Both the position numbers and the translations under genes were made by a program. Shown in pieces: positions 1 through 8,761 of a DNA stretch of 64,000 nucleotides. Position 1 is the stretch's first letter, and each line of letters begins with the position of its first letter. The DNA is from SURF-33 sp964598885. Lineage in GTDB: Bacteria; Desulfobacterota; Desulfobacteria; Desulfobacterales; Desulfosalsimonadaceae. The notes below the pieces were generated by a model. It was given only the letters and a program-made list of their open reading frames with translations. It was not told the origin of the DNA and ran no database searches. Location of the stretch: positions 1-64,000 of the forward strand of contig CAZRES010000001.1 in assembly GCA_964598885.1 (NCBI GenBank), in the 5' to 3' direction.

Positions 1-2
1 TT

Positions 3-980
3 ATTCCCATGCTCATGGGGTTCGGATGCAGTGTGCCGGCCATCATGGCGGCCCGGACCCTGGAAAGCCGCAAGGATCGCATCCTGACTATTTTGATTAC
101 GCCCTTTATGTCCTGTTCCGCGCGGCTGCCGGTCTATATTGTTCTGGCGGGCACGTTTTTCGCCGCTTATGCGGGCACCGTGATTTTCGCCATCTATCTG
201 CTCGGGGTCGTCGCGGCCATTGCGTCCGGCCGCCTTTTTCGCTCGCTGCTTTTACGCGGCGAGGACGCGCCCTTTGTCATGGAACTGCCGCCCTATCGGG
301 TTCCGGTGGTGCGCAGTCTTCTGATTCATATGTGGGACCGGAGCAAGATGTTTCTTAAAAAAATGGGCGGCATCATTCTGATCGGTTCCATTGTCATCTG
401 GTTTTTATCATCGTTTCCGCGACAGGTTGATTTTGAGCGCGATTATGGCGCGGAGCTGTCCGCCATTGAGCATTCCATCAACGTTAAAAGTGAAGGCGCA
501 GAGGATGTTTCGGCTGATGATGGGTCCACCGAAGAGCTGAAAGACAGGATGGGAGAAATCAAACAGGCCAGGGAAAAAGAACGAGCCGAAAAATCCTACA
601 TCGGGCGTATCGGTAAATTTGTTGAACCGGTTTTCAGGCCCATCGGCATTGACTGGCGCGGCAGCGTGGCGCTTTTGACAGGATTTGTGGCCAAGGAAAT
701 TGTGGTTTCCACCATGGGCGTCCTCTATGCCGTAGATGACGAGAAGGAATCCGAAGCTCTTCGGGCCGCTTTGCGATCATCGGATATGACCCCCATGGCG
801 GCGCTGGCCATGATGGTGTTCGTGCTGCTGTATATCCCCTGTCTGGCCACCGTGGTCGCCGTCAACAGGGAAACGGGTTCGGTGAAATGGATGCTGTTTA
901 ATATCGTCTACAGCACCACCATTGCCTGGCTGGCGGCTTTCATTGTGTTTCAGGGCGGCACGGCCCTTGGGTTCTCATAA
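3..980 (+). CDS. feoB: Ferrous iron transport protein B, C-terminal part (cut by window start)
   Basis: The frame is already open at base 3 with no start codon, so only about the last 325 residues are present. FeoB is the inner-membrane Fe(II) permease; its cytosolic G-domain would lie upstream of the window. The visible part begins at the first Gate motif (GFGCSVPAIMAAR) and has the second one (GFVAKEIVVSTMGVLY) about 220 residues later, with several hydrophobic helices. A charged E/K/D-rich stretch at about visible residues 140-205 is a soluble loop between membrane segments. No feoA or feoC is seen after it; the next gene lies on the other strand. Family assignment is secure. Confidence 0.93.
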   Translation: MPMLMGFGCSVPAIMAARTLESRKDRILTILITPFMSCSARLPVYIVLAGTFFAAYAGTVIFAIYLLGVVAAIASGRLFRSLLLRGEDAPFVMELPPYRVPVVRSLLIHMWDRSKMFLKKMGGIILIGSIVIWFLSSFPRQVDFERDYGAELSAIEHSINVKSEGAEDVSADDGSTEELKDRMGEIKQAREKERAEKSYIGRIGKFVEPVFRPIGIDWRGSVALLTGFVAKEIVVSTMGVLYAVDDEKESEALRAALRSSDMTPMAALAMMVFVLLYIPCLATVVAVNRETGSVKWMLFNIVYSTTIAWLAAFIVFQGGTALGFS

Positions 981-1104
981 GACGGTCTGTTGGAGACGAT
1001 GGAGCAAACCAATTTGCGACCGGATGACCATGAACGCAGATTTCATAACGGCAAGTTCAGGGCCGGCACTACCGTTGCGGCGTTTTTTTGGCCGGCGGGT
1101 TTTT

Positions 1105-1899
1105 CTATGAGGCCCCATTCCTGGGGAACCAGGGAATAAAAGCGCTGGTTTTCTGGATATAGGCCCGGTACTCAGGGTTGTCGGCAAATTGGGTTTCCTC
1201 CATGAGCGTCACACCGGTAAGGCGCAGAAGGGTATAGGTGATGAGCATCGGACTGATGACGGTCCAGAACCCCCATGGCGTTGACAATACCATCACGAAA
1301 ATTCCCCACCAGATCAGCGATTCGCCGAAATAATTGGGATGCCGGCTGTAGCGCCAAAGCCCCTTGTCCATGATCCGGCCCCGGTTGGCCGGGTTTTGCA
1401 GAAAAGTTTTCAACTGCACATCCGCCGTGGCCTCGATGATCATCCCCGCCAGCCAGATGCCCGCTCCGAGAAAATCCAGCCAGATCAGGTGCGGCGGCGA
1501 GGCGGCGATCTGGCCGTGCTGCACGCCTAAGGCAATGGCCCACTGAAACACCGCCTGGACCAGAAATACCTTGAACAGGCTGATGATCCAGAAGTTCTTT
1601 CCCATTTCCTGCCGCCACCGGGCGTATCGCGGGTCTTCCCCCTTGCCGCGGTTCCGGGTGCTCAAGTGGATAAAAAGCCGCAGTCCCCAAAGAGTCACCA
1701 TTGCCGCGATCAGCAGTTTGCGGGCAAAGACCCCTTCGGCCCTGAAAAAGGTGAGCCATGCGATCAGGACGAAACCGAGCCCCCACAGACTGTCGGCGAT
1801 GGTGACGTTTTTTTTGATCAGGCTGTAGATCCAGCCGGCGACCATAAGTCCGGCCGCCGCCGCCAGGTTGACCAGGTAAATAGCAAAGAAGGTTTCCAT
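1105..1899 (-). CDS. DUF1295 family membrane protein (steroid-reductase/ICMT-like fold)
   Basis: A 264-residue polytopic membrane protein. The start at 1899 is chosen because METFFAIYLVN opens directly into the first membrane helix; an upstream extension would be hydrophilic and run into the preceding transporter gene. The C-terminal part carries RYSRHPNYFGESLIWWG, typical of DUF1295 and related isoprenylcysteine methyltransferase/5-alpha-reductase folds, which act on lipid substrates with a bound nucleotide cofactor. It lies 58 bases after the GPH transporter on the same strand and is probably co-transcribed with it. Such genes often sit in lipid-modification/oxidative-stress clusters with DUF1365 and FAD oxidoreductases, as here. 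The exact substrate is unknown. Confidence 0.82.
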   Translation of the reverse strand: METFFAIYLVNLAAAAGLMVAGWIYSLIKKNVTIADSLWGLGFVLIAWLTFFRAEGVFARKLLIAAMVTLWGLRLFIHLSTRNRGKGEDPRYARWRQEMGKNFWIISLFKVFLVQAVFQWAIALGVQHGQIAASPPHLIWLDFLGAGIWLAGMIIEATADVQLKTFLQNPANRGRIMDKGLWRYSRHPNYFGESLIWWGIFVMVLSTPWGFWTVISPMLITYTLLRLTGVTLMEETQFADNPEYRAYIQKTSAFIPWFPRNGAS

Positions 1900-1957
1900 T
1901 GTTTGTCTGCCTTTCATGTCGTCAAAATTGATATTATCGGCATATTCTGCAGACCGA

Positions 1958-3355
1958 TCACAGCCCCGGCAGATGCCGGCCGGGATCAAGAGGATCGATG
2001 ACCGTCTCCCCGGCCAGGCGCCGGGTGACTCTTTCGCGGATTTCTTTGTGAACAGCTGCGGAGATCGGATAGGCCAGAGCCACGACAATGGCGATGGCAT
2101 TGCAAAGACACGGCACCAGCGCGTAAAGAGATCTCAGAGTCAGCCTGACGTTGTCCGACTGGGGCAAATTCGGCTCATATCCCGCAGCTCCGAGCACCAC
2201 CAGGCCGATGCCCACGCCGGCGGCCGCAGCCAGCTTCTTGGAAATGGACCAGAAACCGATATAGAGTCCCTCCCGCCGCCGCCCGGAAAGCAGTTCGTCG
2301 TAATCGATCACATCCGCCTGGATGGCCGACGGGATGGCCAGGGTGGCCCCGAAGCCGATGCCGGAAAGCACAACCAGAACGCCGTAGATAAACTCGTCGC
2401 CGGGCCCGAGAAAAAAGACTCCGAAAAACGCGCCGGTGTTCAACGCCATGGCGGAAAGCCACATGATTTTTTTTCCGGATCGTTTGGCCCCGGCCACCCA
2501 CAGGGGCAGAAAAAGGATCCCCGTGACAAAATAAAGCATCAGAAACAAATCCGCCCGGGACGATTCCAGGACGTATTCCACATAATAAAGAATCAGGGTG
2601 GCCGGCAGATTGTTGCCGATGGCGCTGATGGTATAGGAGATCAGCAGAATGCGGAACGGCCGGTTCCGGAGCCCGGCGGCCAGGGCTTTAAACATGGAGA
2701 CCGGTTCCGGAGCGTGCTGATGGATCGGCCGTTCCCGGAATGCCGCCACGCACCAGAGGGCAGCGGCAAGGATCAGGGGGACATAGAATACGGACATCCG
2801 GAAAAAGACCTCCCGTTCACCGGCCGGGTCCTGGGGAATGGAAAACACGGCCCGGATGGCCGCCGGCGAGGCCGCGGCCAGGAGTGTCCCGGCGATCAGG
2901 GCGCCGTCGCGCACACCGAAAAGACCGGTCCGCTCGTCATAGTCGAAGGTCAGCTCCGGCCCTAAGGCCTCATAGGGAACGATGATCACGGTCCAGAACA
3001 AAAAAAGGCTGAAGATCAGCGCCAGAAACCAGAGGGTGGCGGCTCCGGACGTCATGGCCGGCGGGTTGAACAGAAGGATAATGGCCCCGGCGGTCAGCAG
3101 GGCGCCCAGGGCAATCAGAGGCCGGCGACGGCCGAAAGGCGTGTGGATGCGGTCCGATATCATGCCCACCATTGGATCGGTGACCGCGTCAAACAGCCGG
3201 ACCGCCAGAAGGATCAGGCCCAGGGCCCCGATATGCACCCCTACCACGTCCGTGTAGAATTTCGGAATATAGACATAGACCGGAATCCCCACCACAGCCA
3301 AAGCGAATGCCGGGGCCGCGTAGGCGGCTTTTTCGATGGTCGAGAGTTTTTTCAT
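1958..3355 (-). CDS. MFS transporter, GPH (glycoside-pentoside-hexuronide:cation symporter) type
   Basis: 465 residues with about 12 hydrophobic helices. The N-terminal half has RLFDAVTDPMVGMISDRI followed by FGRRRPLI, the signature of the GPH/MFS_2 family, which symports sugars or other small molecules with cations. Its start overlaps the stop of the chalcone-isomerase-like gene by 4 bases, so the two are translationally coupled. Members found in DUF1295/DUF1365 clusters are not known to be sugar transporters, and a lipid-related or lysophospholipid-like substrate is possible. That last point is inference from context. Confidence 0.85.
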   Translation of the reverse strand: MKKLSTIEKAAYAAPAFALAVVGIPVYVYIPKFYTDVVGVHIGALGLILLAVRLFDAVTDPMVGMISDRIHTPFGRRRPLIALGALLTAGAIILLFNPPAMTSGAATLWFLALIFSLFLFWTVIIVPYEALGPELTFDYDERTGLFGVRDGALIAGTLLAAASPAAIRAVFSIPQDPAGEREVFFRMSVFYVPLILAAALWCVAAFRERPIHQHAPEPVSMFKALAAGLRNRPFRILLISYTISAIGNNLPATLILYYVEYVLESSRADLFLMLYFVTGILFLPLWVAGAKRSGKKIMWLSAMALNTGAFFGVFFLGPGDEFIYGVLVVLSGIGFGATLAIPSAIQADVIDYDELLSGRRREGLYIGFWSISKKLAAAAGVGIGLVVLGAAGYEPNLPQSDNVRLTLRSLYALVPCLCNAIAIVVALAYPISAAVHKEIRERVTRRLAGETVIDPLDPGRHLPGL

Positions 3356-3930
3356 TTCCGTTTTCCCAGAAGCTGGTCGCGGAATTTTTTATCAATGGGA
3401 TGATCCCCGATCCAGATGGCAAAAAAAGCGTGGGCAAACTCCGCGTCCGGAACCGTCCCGAGAAGCGTGTCATTTAAAGCCAGGCTGGTGCCTTGACCGG
3501 GGACATAGGTGGCCGTATATCGATCGCCGGGTGATACGTTCCGGTAAAGGGCGTTTAATGCGTCGATGCGGGGCCGCAGTGCGGAAAAACGTTGTGGGGA
3601 AACGTTTTTTTCGATCATGGCGGTGGTGGCTTCGGCGAAATCCTCGGCGGAAATGGCGTGAAAATAATGAAGCACGAGCTGTTTTTCCACATCGGTGAAG
3701 ACCCGATCCGAGGGAACGTCTTCGGGCATGTATAAGGCCCCGACGTAGGCCTTGATGAAAATCATATACCGAAGCAGGCCCACTCCCCGCAGGGGCAAGG
3801 TTTTGTCGTTGACCATGACCGCGTCGTCAAAGGTTACCCCTTCGATTTGCGCTCCGTAAGCCGGTGTTGAGATAATCAGAAAAATTGCCGAAATCTTGAT
3901 CATTGATCGAAATAGCGATAAAATAAACAC
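3352..3930 (-). CDS. Chalcone isomerase-like exported protein
   Basis: 192 residues with an N-terminal signal peptide (hydrophobic to about residue 26, ending TPAYGAQ), so probably periplasmic. The mature part matches the bacterial chalcone-isomerase-like family: KTLPLRGVGLLRYMIFIKAYVGALYMP near residues 43-69, and the C-terminal AEFAHAFFAIWIGDHPI typical of the family. In bacteria these proteins are not flavonoid enzymes; the fold binds fatty acids, and genomic neighbours point to lipid metabolism. It is the first gene of a minus-strand unit with the GPH transporter and DUF1295. The facing start of the DUF2177 gene leaves only about 40 bases between them for divergent promoters. Confidence 0.8.
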   Translation of the reverse strand: MFILSLFRSMIKISAIFLIISTPAYGAQIEGVTFDDAVMVNDKTLPLRGVGLLRYMIFIKAYVGALYMPEDVPSDRVFTDVEKQLVLHYFHAISAEDFAEATTAMIEKNVSPQRFSALRPRIDALNALYRNVSPGDRYTATYVPGQGTSLALNDTLLGTVPDAEFAHAFFAIWIGDHPIDKKFRDQLLGKRK

Positions 3931-3970
3931 GATATCACCTCATATCCATTCTTAACAAAGGGAGTTTCCA

Positions 3971-4405
3971 ATGTCTTATTTTTTTTCCCCGAACTTTTTC
4001 AAAGTTGCCGGTCTTTCCATTCTGATCTTTGTGATTCTGGACCTGCTCTGGCTGTCGGCGGCAGCCAGAAATATTTATTTCCGCCACATGAGCTATCTGG
4101 CCGTGGTGGAGGACAACCGGATCGTGTTTAATCTGCCCGTGGGATTGTCGGTCCAGGTCATCATCGCCCTGGGGCTGTGCGTGTTCGTTTCCCTGGCTCT
4201 TCTGGTGCAAAACAGCCTGGCCGCGGCTGTGGGAATGGGCGCGTTTTCCGGTTTCGTGCTTTACTGCACCTATGACCTGACCAATCTCTCCTTTGTCCGG
4301 GGATATCCGGTAATCATTACGGTGATCGATATTGCCTGGGGCACGGCCCAGGGGATTTTCGCCGGCGTTTACGTGTTTTATCTCACCCGATATTTCAGTT
4401 CCTGA
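3971..4405 (+). CDS. DUF2177 family membrane protein
   Basis: 144 residues with four predicted membrane helices. The pattern FVILDLLWLSAAARNIYF near the N-terminus and YCTYDLTNLSFVRGYP in the second half are typical of DUF2177. A purine-rich AAAGGGAG precedes the ATG by about 8 bases. The function of the family is unknown. It is commonly found beside DUF1295, DUF1365, chalcone-isomerase-like and FAD-oxidoreductase genes, which is exactly its setting here, though it is transcribed on the opposite strand to the rest. Confidence 0.8.
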   Translation: MSYFFSPNFFKVAGLSILIFVILDLLWLSAAARNIYFRHMSYLAVVEDNRIVFNLPVGLSVQVIIALGLCVFVSLALLVQNSLAAAVGMGAFSGFVLYCTYDLTNLSFVRGYPVIITVIDIAWGTAQGIFAGVYVFYLTRYFSS

Positions 4406-4419
4406 GAGAGTTGATGAAA

Positions 4420-4824
4420 TTATTTTTTTTTGGACTTTGCGCCGGCCAGCGCACTGTCAAAAGCCTTGCGCACCGAAGCGACCCGCCTCCGGTTGACGCC
4501 CAGGTCCCAGTAGCCCGCCCGGGAGGCGGAACGAACGTGAATCCGTGATTCGCTTTCATCAAACATCAGTTCCAGATCATCCGTAAAGCCCAGCAGCCGG
4601 GAGCGGCATTCAATGTGGATGTAATTACCCTTTACCTTTTTTACCGAAGCTCCCGGCAGTTCCCGGAGAATTTTCATCAACACGCGCCGGGCGGTTTTAG
4701 GGCTGCCTTTGTAGCGAAGCGGTTCGACAAAATGAAAGCGATCCTGGCTTACGGATGAGACGCAGTTGAAACGGCTCGGGCAGGGCTTGAGAACGCTTTC
4801 AGCGAATGTCGGTTTTTTTTCCAT
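4420..4824 (-). CDS. DUF1499 domain protein
   Basis: 134 residues, soluble, no signal peptide. It starts with the family pattern of a few residues followed by CPSRFNCVSS. The C-terminal half has the conserved IHVRSASRAGYWDLGVNRRRV, in which the RSASRxGxxDxGxNRxR core defines DUF1499. Its start lies inside the end of the DUF1365 gene (26-base overlap), so it is the last gene of a coupled three-gene unit with DUF1365 and the FAD oxidoreductase. The position is often taken by a cyclopropane-fatty-acid synthase in related clusters. Biochemical function unknown. Confidence 0.82.
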   Translation of the reverse strand: MEKKPTFAESVLKPCPSRFNCVSSVSQDRFHFVEPLRYKGSPKTARRVLMKILRELPGASVKKVKGNYIHIECRSRLLGFTDDLELMFDESESRIHVRSASRAGYWDLGVNRRRVASVRKAFDSALAGAKSKKK

Positions 4825-5602
4825 GTGAAGGACGCCTCCGTTTGATGGTCATGGGACTGATGGGTTCAGGCTTTTCATGATAGACGAGTTTTTTCTGAAA
4901 GAAAAGCCGGGCGGCTTCAAAAAAAATGCGGGGTTTGGTCAGGTGCGGAATCAAGGGATGCCTGGCCATCATTTTCAGGTGGTTTCCGGCTGTCAGCGGC
5001 AGTGCCTTGCCTTGCAGACGGGCCGCAAAGGTTTCCACGCCGCCTTTCAGCAGCCGTATGCGGATATCCAGCTCGGCCCCCGGCGGGGAAAAGAAAAATT
5101 CATATTCTCCTTCCATATCATTAAACGGGGACACGTGGAAGGCCTTTTGGGCGTAATAGGGGCCTTCTTCCCCGGCCTGTCGGGATTTGGTTCTCGGAAA
5201 ATAGACATGGCGTTCGTCGAAGGTGTTGTTGACTTCGGCCGCAACCGCAATGACCCGCTGGGTTTTGTCCAGGCAGTAATAGAAGCTGACCGGATTGAAT
5301 ACATAATTGAAATACCGGGCCGAGGTGATCAGCCGCACGGCGGCGATGCGATCGGTGAGTTGGCGGTCGTTGATCAGGGAAAACAGTTTATCCCGGATGC
5401 CGCCGGGGCCGTCAGTGAGATAGTCCCGGTCATAAACCGCGGCGGGCCGGAACCGGTTATAACCGAACAGGGGCAGACGCCGGTCCAGTGCCGGCAATTC
5501 TTCTAAATCAAAACCGTAGACATAGAGCCGATAACACAGTTTATGATGAACCGGCTGATACCGGACATGTTCGACCGTTCCTTCATAAAGTATTGAATTC
5601 AT
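4799..5602 (-). CDS. DUF1365 domain protein
   Basis: 267 residues. The start at 5602 (MNSILYEGTVEHVRYQP) is chosen because it is where family similarity begins and because it forms a 4-base ATGA overlap with the stop of the FAD oxidoreductase gene. Typical family motifs are FNPVSFYYCLD around residue 100 and KAFHVSPFNDMEGEYEF around 150. DUF1365 proteins are almost always encoded between an FAD-dependent amine-oxidase-like protein and a cyclopropane-fatty-acid-type methyltransferase, and are implicated in modified fatty acid formation. Here the methyltransferase is missing from the window. Confidence 0.88.
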   Translation of the reverse strand: MNSILYEGTVEHVRYQPVHHKLCYRLYVYGFDLEELPALDRRLPLFGYNRFRPAAVYDRDYLTDGPGGIRDKLFSLINDRQLTDRIAAVRLITSARYFNYVFNPVSFYYCLDKTQRVIAVAAEVNNTFDERHVYFPRTKSRQAGEEGPYYAQKAFHVSPFNDMEGEYEFFFSPPGAELDIRIRLLKGGVETFAARLQGKALPLTAGNHLKMMARHPLIPHLTKPRIFFEAARLFFQKKLVYHEKPEPISPMTIKRRRPSHGKKTDIR

Positions 5603-6861
5603 AAAAAAATCCCGAATTTTTGAGCAACGGCTGCGCCGGATTGCACGGCATCTTCGTGAAAACCGTAGCGCAGATGCGCACCGCAGAAATACGTGCCGTT
5701 TTTTCCGGAAAGGGCCGCCAGGCCCGCCTGGGTGGCCACGGCGGCAGCGGAGAATCGAGGATGGGTGTAATAAAAGTTCCCGAGGGTCAATCGGGCCGGC
5801 ACCGGAAAGGCCGGGTTCAGGGTGACGCAGTAATGGGCGCGGGTGGACAGATTTTGCAGCAGGTTCATGTTGTAGGTCATGGAAAGGGGGGCATTGTTGG
5901 AGAAATCGTTTTCGCGGCGGTAGTTCCAGGCCGCCCACGCCTGCTTCAACGGCGGCAGAAACGTCGTATCCGTGTGGAGGATCGTCCGGTTGGGGTTGTA
6001 TTGCCACGGGCGCAGAAGTTTGATCTCCTCGGGTGACGGGTCGGCCAGCATGGCCAGAGCCTGGTCGGCGTGAGCCGCGATCACCACGGCGTCGAAAATC
6101 CGGGTATCATCATCAGTGGAAAGATGAATTTTGCCGTCCTTGCGCATGATGCGGCGGACCGGTGTTGCGGGAAAGACATGACCGGTGAATGTTTTCAGGA
6201 AGGCCTTGACGTATTGGTGGCTGCCGCCTTCAATGGTGTACCACTGGGGTTGTCCCTTAAGCGAGAGCAGGCCGTGGTTTGCCAGAAACCGTGCGAAGGT
6301 CTCGGCGGGAAACGCCATCATCCCGGCATCCGGCATGGACCAGATGGCCGCTCCCATGGGAACGATATACTGATGAATGAACCGTTTGGAAAACCGGCGT
6401 TTTTTCAGATACTGCCCCAGGCTCAACCGGGAAAGCCGGCCGGAGGAAAGGGCGTTTCGGGTCAGTCGGTTGAAGAGCAGGATTTCATACAAAAATTTTT
6501 GGAACCCCGGACGAAACAGATTGGCCCGGTCCGCGAACGGCCGGTGGCTGGCATACTGAAAACCGGTACGGCGCTCGTAATAGGAAAACGACATGGGACA
6601 TTTGATCCGCCTGACCCCGAGCCGGTTGATGAATGTAATGAAACCGGGGTAGGTCCGGTCGTTGTGCACAATAAAACCGGTGTCCACGGCCGTCCCCGCG
6701 TCGGGTCCGTCGGGAATTTCAACGGTGTGGGTATGGCCGCCGATGTAATCATTGGCTTCAAACAGACTGACGCGGTGACGTTCCTGCAGGAGATAGGCCG
6801 CCACGATGCCGGCTGCGCCGGCTCCAGCCACGGCGATATTAAGACCTGATGCGGTGTTCAT
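5599..6861 (-). CDS. FAD-dependent NAD(P)-binding amine-oxidase-like oxidoreductase
   Basis: 420 residues with an N-terminal dinucleotide-binding motif (IAVAGAGAAGIVAAYLL) and the following acidic residue in SLFEANDYIGGHTHTVE, typical of flavin-containing amine-oxidase/phytoene-desaturase relatives. Mid-region GFIVHNDRTYPGFI and C-terminal YFCGAHLRYGFHEDAVQSG fit the subgroup encoded next to DUF1365. It is the first gene of the FAD-DUF1365-DUF1499 unit. In alphaproteobacteria relatives of this protein act in furan fatty acid formation under singlet-oxygen control; that role is transferred from family knowledge, not shown here. Confidence 0.87.
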   Translation of the reverse strand: MNTASGLNIAVAGAGAAGIVAAYLLQERHRVSLFEANDYIGGHTHTVEIPDGPDAGTAVDTGFIVHNDRTYPGFITFINRLGVRRIKCPMSFSYYERRTGFQYASHRPFADRANLFRPGFQKFLYEILLFNRLTRNALSSGRLSRLSLGQYLKKRRFSKRFIHQYIVPMGAAIWSMPDAGMMAFPAETFARFLANHGLLSLKGQPQWYTIEGGSHQYVKAFLKTFTGHVFPATPVRRIMRKDGKIHLSTDDDTRIFDAVVIAAHADQALAMLADPSPEEIKLLRPWQYNPNRTILHTDTTFLPPLKQAWAAWNYRRENDFSNNAPLSMTYNMNLLQNLSTRAHYCVTLNPAFPVPARLTLGNFYYTHPRFSAAAVATQAGLAALSGKNGTYFCGAHLRYGFHEDAVQSGAAVAQKFGIFL

Positions 6862-7022
6862 AAACCGTCCCTTTTAATGAAATTCTGTCTGTTCCACGGG
6901 AGTGTGGGGGAAACACTACACGAAAATCAGTCTCACGTGGATACCGGGATCAATTTTTTTACCATATCAATAGGTTTGGAATGTATTACGCGCACGCCGG
7001 ACGCCGGGCCGCAGCTGACGGG

Positions 7023-7051
7023 TTGGCATCCGATAGTGACACTAGTATCAT
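7023..7051 (+). promoter_or_regulatory. Possible sigma-70-type promoter of the PAS kinase gene
   Basis: TTGGCA at 7023-7028, 17 bases, then TATCAT at 7046-7051, in an AT-rich patch that also contains TATAAT at 7051-7056. It lies about 90 bases upstream of the preferred kinase start and favours that start over the ones further upstream. The match is moderate and based on sequence alone. Confidence 0.35.
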
Positions 7052-7137
7052 ATAATATGCCAACACCAGTATCTCAAGACAATAATTCTGTTAACTCAAG
7101 GCGTCAACGGTCTTTTTTAAATGACGAGACAAATCTT

Positions 7138-8679
7138 ATGAGTGGATCTGAAAACAAAGATGCGGCCGGTTCCTCATCGTCGTTTTTGCTTGCATTGAAA
7201 CAAACCCTGGCCTTTGTTTTCGATCTTCTTCCCGCGCTGGTTTACTGCAAGGATACTTCCGGGATCATCGTCTGTGTCAACCGTCTGCTGGCAGAGACCT
7301 TCGGGGTTTCCAAGACCGACCTGGAAGGCCATGCCGCGCAATCGGTTTTCCCCGATATGCCGGATCATTTTCTGTGGCATGATCCGGAAATTTTCCGATC
7401 CGGCCGGATGAAACCGGATATGCTGATAATCTGCCCAACCCCTGATGGCGCAAGGCATCTGCGCGCCTGGAAAATTCCCCTTCATGATCCCGGCGGCCGC
7501 CTGATCGGCATGATGGGATTTGCGGTGGATGAAACCCGACATGTCCGGGCCCGGGAAGCGCTTCGGCAAAGCGAGGCCCGGTATCGTAATTTTTTTTCCA
7601 CGTCCCGGGATTGCGTCTACATTACGTCGATGGACGGCGCCACCAAGGAGTTCAATGACGCGGGCATGGAGATGTTCGGCTATACCCGGGAAGAAATCGT
7701 CAAAATTTCCGTAGCAGACCTTTATGCCAATCCCGAAGATCGAAAACAGGTTATTGAAATCCTGAAATCATCCGGCGCGGTGGACCGTTATCCCTTGAAA
7801 CTCCAAAAAAAGGACGGCACGGTTTTCCCCGCTCAATTGACGGCAACGGTGATTCGGGATGACGCCGGCGAGGTGATCGGGTTCCAGGGTTCCATTCATG
7901 ATGTGAGTCCCCTTGAACGAGCCGAACAAGCCCGCCGGGCTCTGGAAATCCGGCTCCAGCAGGGAATTAAAATGGAGGCGGTTGCTGCTTTGGCCGGCGG
8001 CATTGCCCATGATTTTAATAACCTGTTATTCGGTATCATGGGAAATGTGGAGCTGGCCATGCGATCCGTCCATGACGACCCATTGCGCCAATTGGAGCGG
8101 GCCTACCAAACCTGTAACGAAGCAAAGGAATTAGTCGGCCGGTTTATCGCATTTTCCAAAAATATGCCGAATGCGGCATACACCAATGATATTTTATCCG
8201 TGATCCGGGATGTCATGCGCGTAAGAACCGATCTGAATCCTCACTATATCTATGAATTACGGACCAGCGGCAAAATTCCTCCGGTCCCTCATGTTTATGG
8301 GGATATTTTCCGGATGCTGGATAACCTCATGACCAACGCGGAACATGCCATGCCCGTCGGCGGACCCATCACCGTGAGCGTGGCCCCCACGATGGTCGAG
8401 GCGTCTCCGGCAAAAAAGGGATTGGGAATTCCGCCCGGCGCATACGTCAACATCACGGTGGCAGACGCCGGACCCGGCATTCCGGATTCCTATCTGGAAA
8501 AAGTGTTTGATCCGTATTTTTCCACCCGGCAGCAGGTCACGGAAAAAGGCCGCGGCCTGGGACTGACCATCGTTTACGCCATCGTCAAACGGCATAAAGG
8601 CGATATTGCCATTTACTCTTCAGATCAGGGTACTCGCGTGGCGGTTTATCTGCCGGCCCTGGATCCGGAAGGCAGCTGA
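7138..8679 (+). CDS. PAS-domain sensor histidine kinase (soluble)
   Basis: With the ATG at 7138 the protein has 513 residues. Longer readings start upstream of a likely promoter and add unstructured sequence. Two PAS domains follow each other (about residues 18-135 and 140-265; the second has the typical FFSTSRDCVYITSMDG and a PAC tail). Then come a dimerisation/phospho-acceptor helix with GGIAHDFNNLLFGIMGNVEL (His in AHDFNN) and an ATPase domain with DAGPGIP and GRGLGLTIVYAIV. No membrane segment and no receiver are attached, so it senses inside the cell and needs a separate partner, not seen next to it. The HDFNN class often carries a C-terminal receiver, absent here. Confidence 0.88.
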   Translation: MSGSENKDAAGSSSSFLLALKQTLAFVFDLLPALVYCKDTSGIIVCVNRLLAETFGVSKTDLEGHAAQSVFPDMPDHFLWHDPEIFRSGRMKPDMLIICPTPDGARHLRAWKIPLHDPGGRLIGMMGFAVDETRHVRAREALRQSEARYRNFFSTSRDCVYITSMDGATKEFNDAGMEMFGYTREEIVKISVADLYANPEDRKQVIEILKSSGAVDRYPLKLQKKDGTVFPAQLTATVIRDDAGEVIGFQGSIHDVSPLERAEQARRALEIRLQQGIKMEAVAALAGGIAHDFNNLLFGIMGNVELAMRSVHDDPLRQLERAYQTCNEAKELVGRFIAFSKNMPNAAYTNDILSVIRDVMRVRTDLNPHYIYELRTSGKIPPVPHVYGDIFRMLDNLMTNAEHAMPVGGPITVSVAPTMVEASPAKKGLGIPPGAYVNITVADAGPGIPDSYLEKVFDPYFSTRQQVTEKGRGLGLTIVYAIVKRHKGDIAIYSSDQGTRVAVYLPALDPEGS

Positions 8680-8761
8680 TCCTGCAGACCAGCAGGCGCT
8701 TAACCCGTTGGGTGTTTTTTTTTGCCTTTACAGATGGGCTGGATGAAATTAAACTGATTAC

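Noticed and set aside
999..1139. 46-codon frame after feoB with GGAG before its ATG, a possible FeoC-like gene
   Set aside because: The product has no Cys or helix-turn-helix pattern seen in FeoC or Cys-rich Feo partners, and it overlaps the end of the DUF1295 gene on the other strand.
1916..2965. Long open frame of about 350 codons on the plus strand, opposite the GPH transporter
   Set aside because: It is antisense to a well-supported gene, is very rich in Gly, Arg, Pro and Gln, and has no recognisable motif; typical of shadow frames in GC-rich DNA.
6947..6952. TGATCC on the minus strand, as in the -35 of singlet-oxygen ECF sigma promoters, before the FAD oxidoreductase gene
   Set aside because: No TAAGA-like -10 box occurs 18-19 bases downstream; a six-base match alone is expected by chance.
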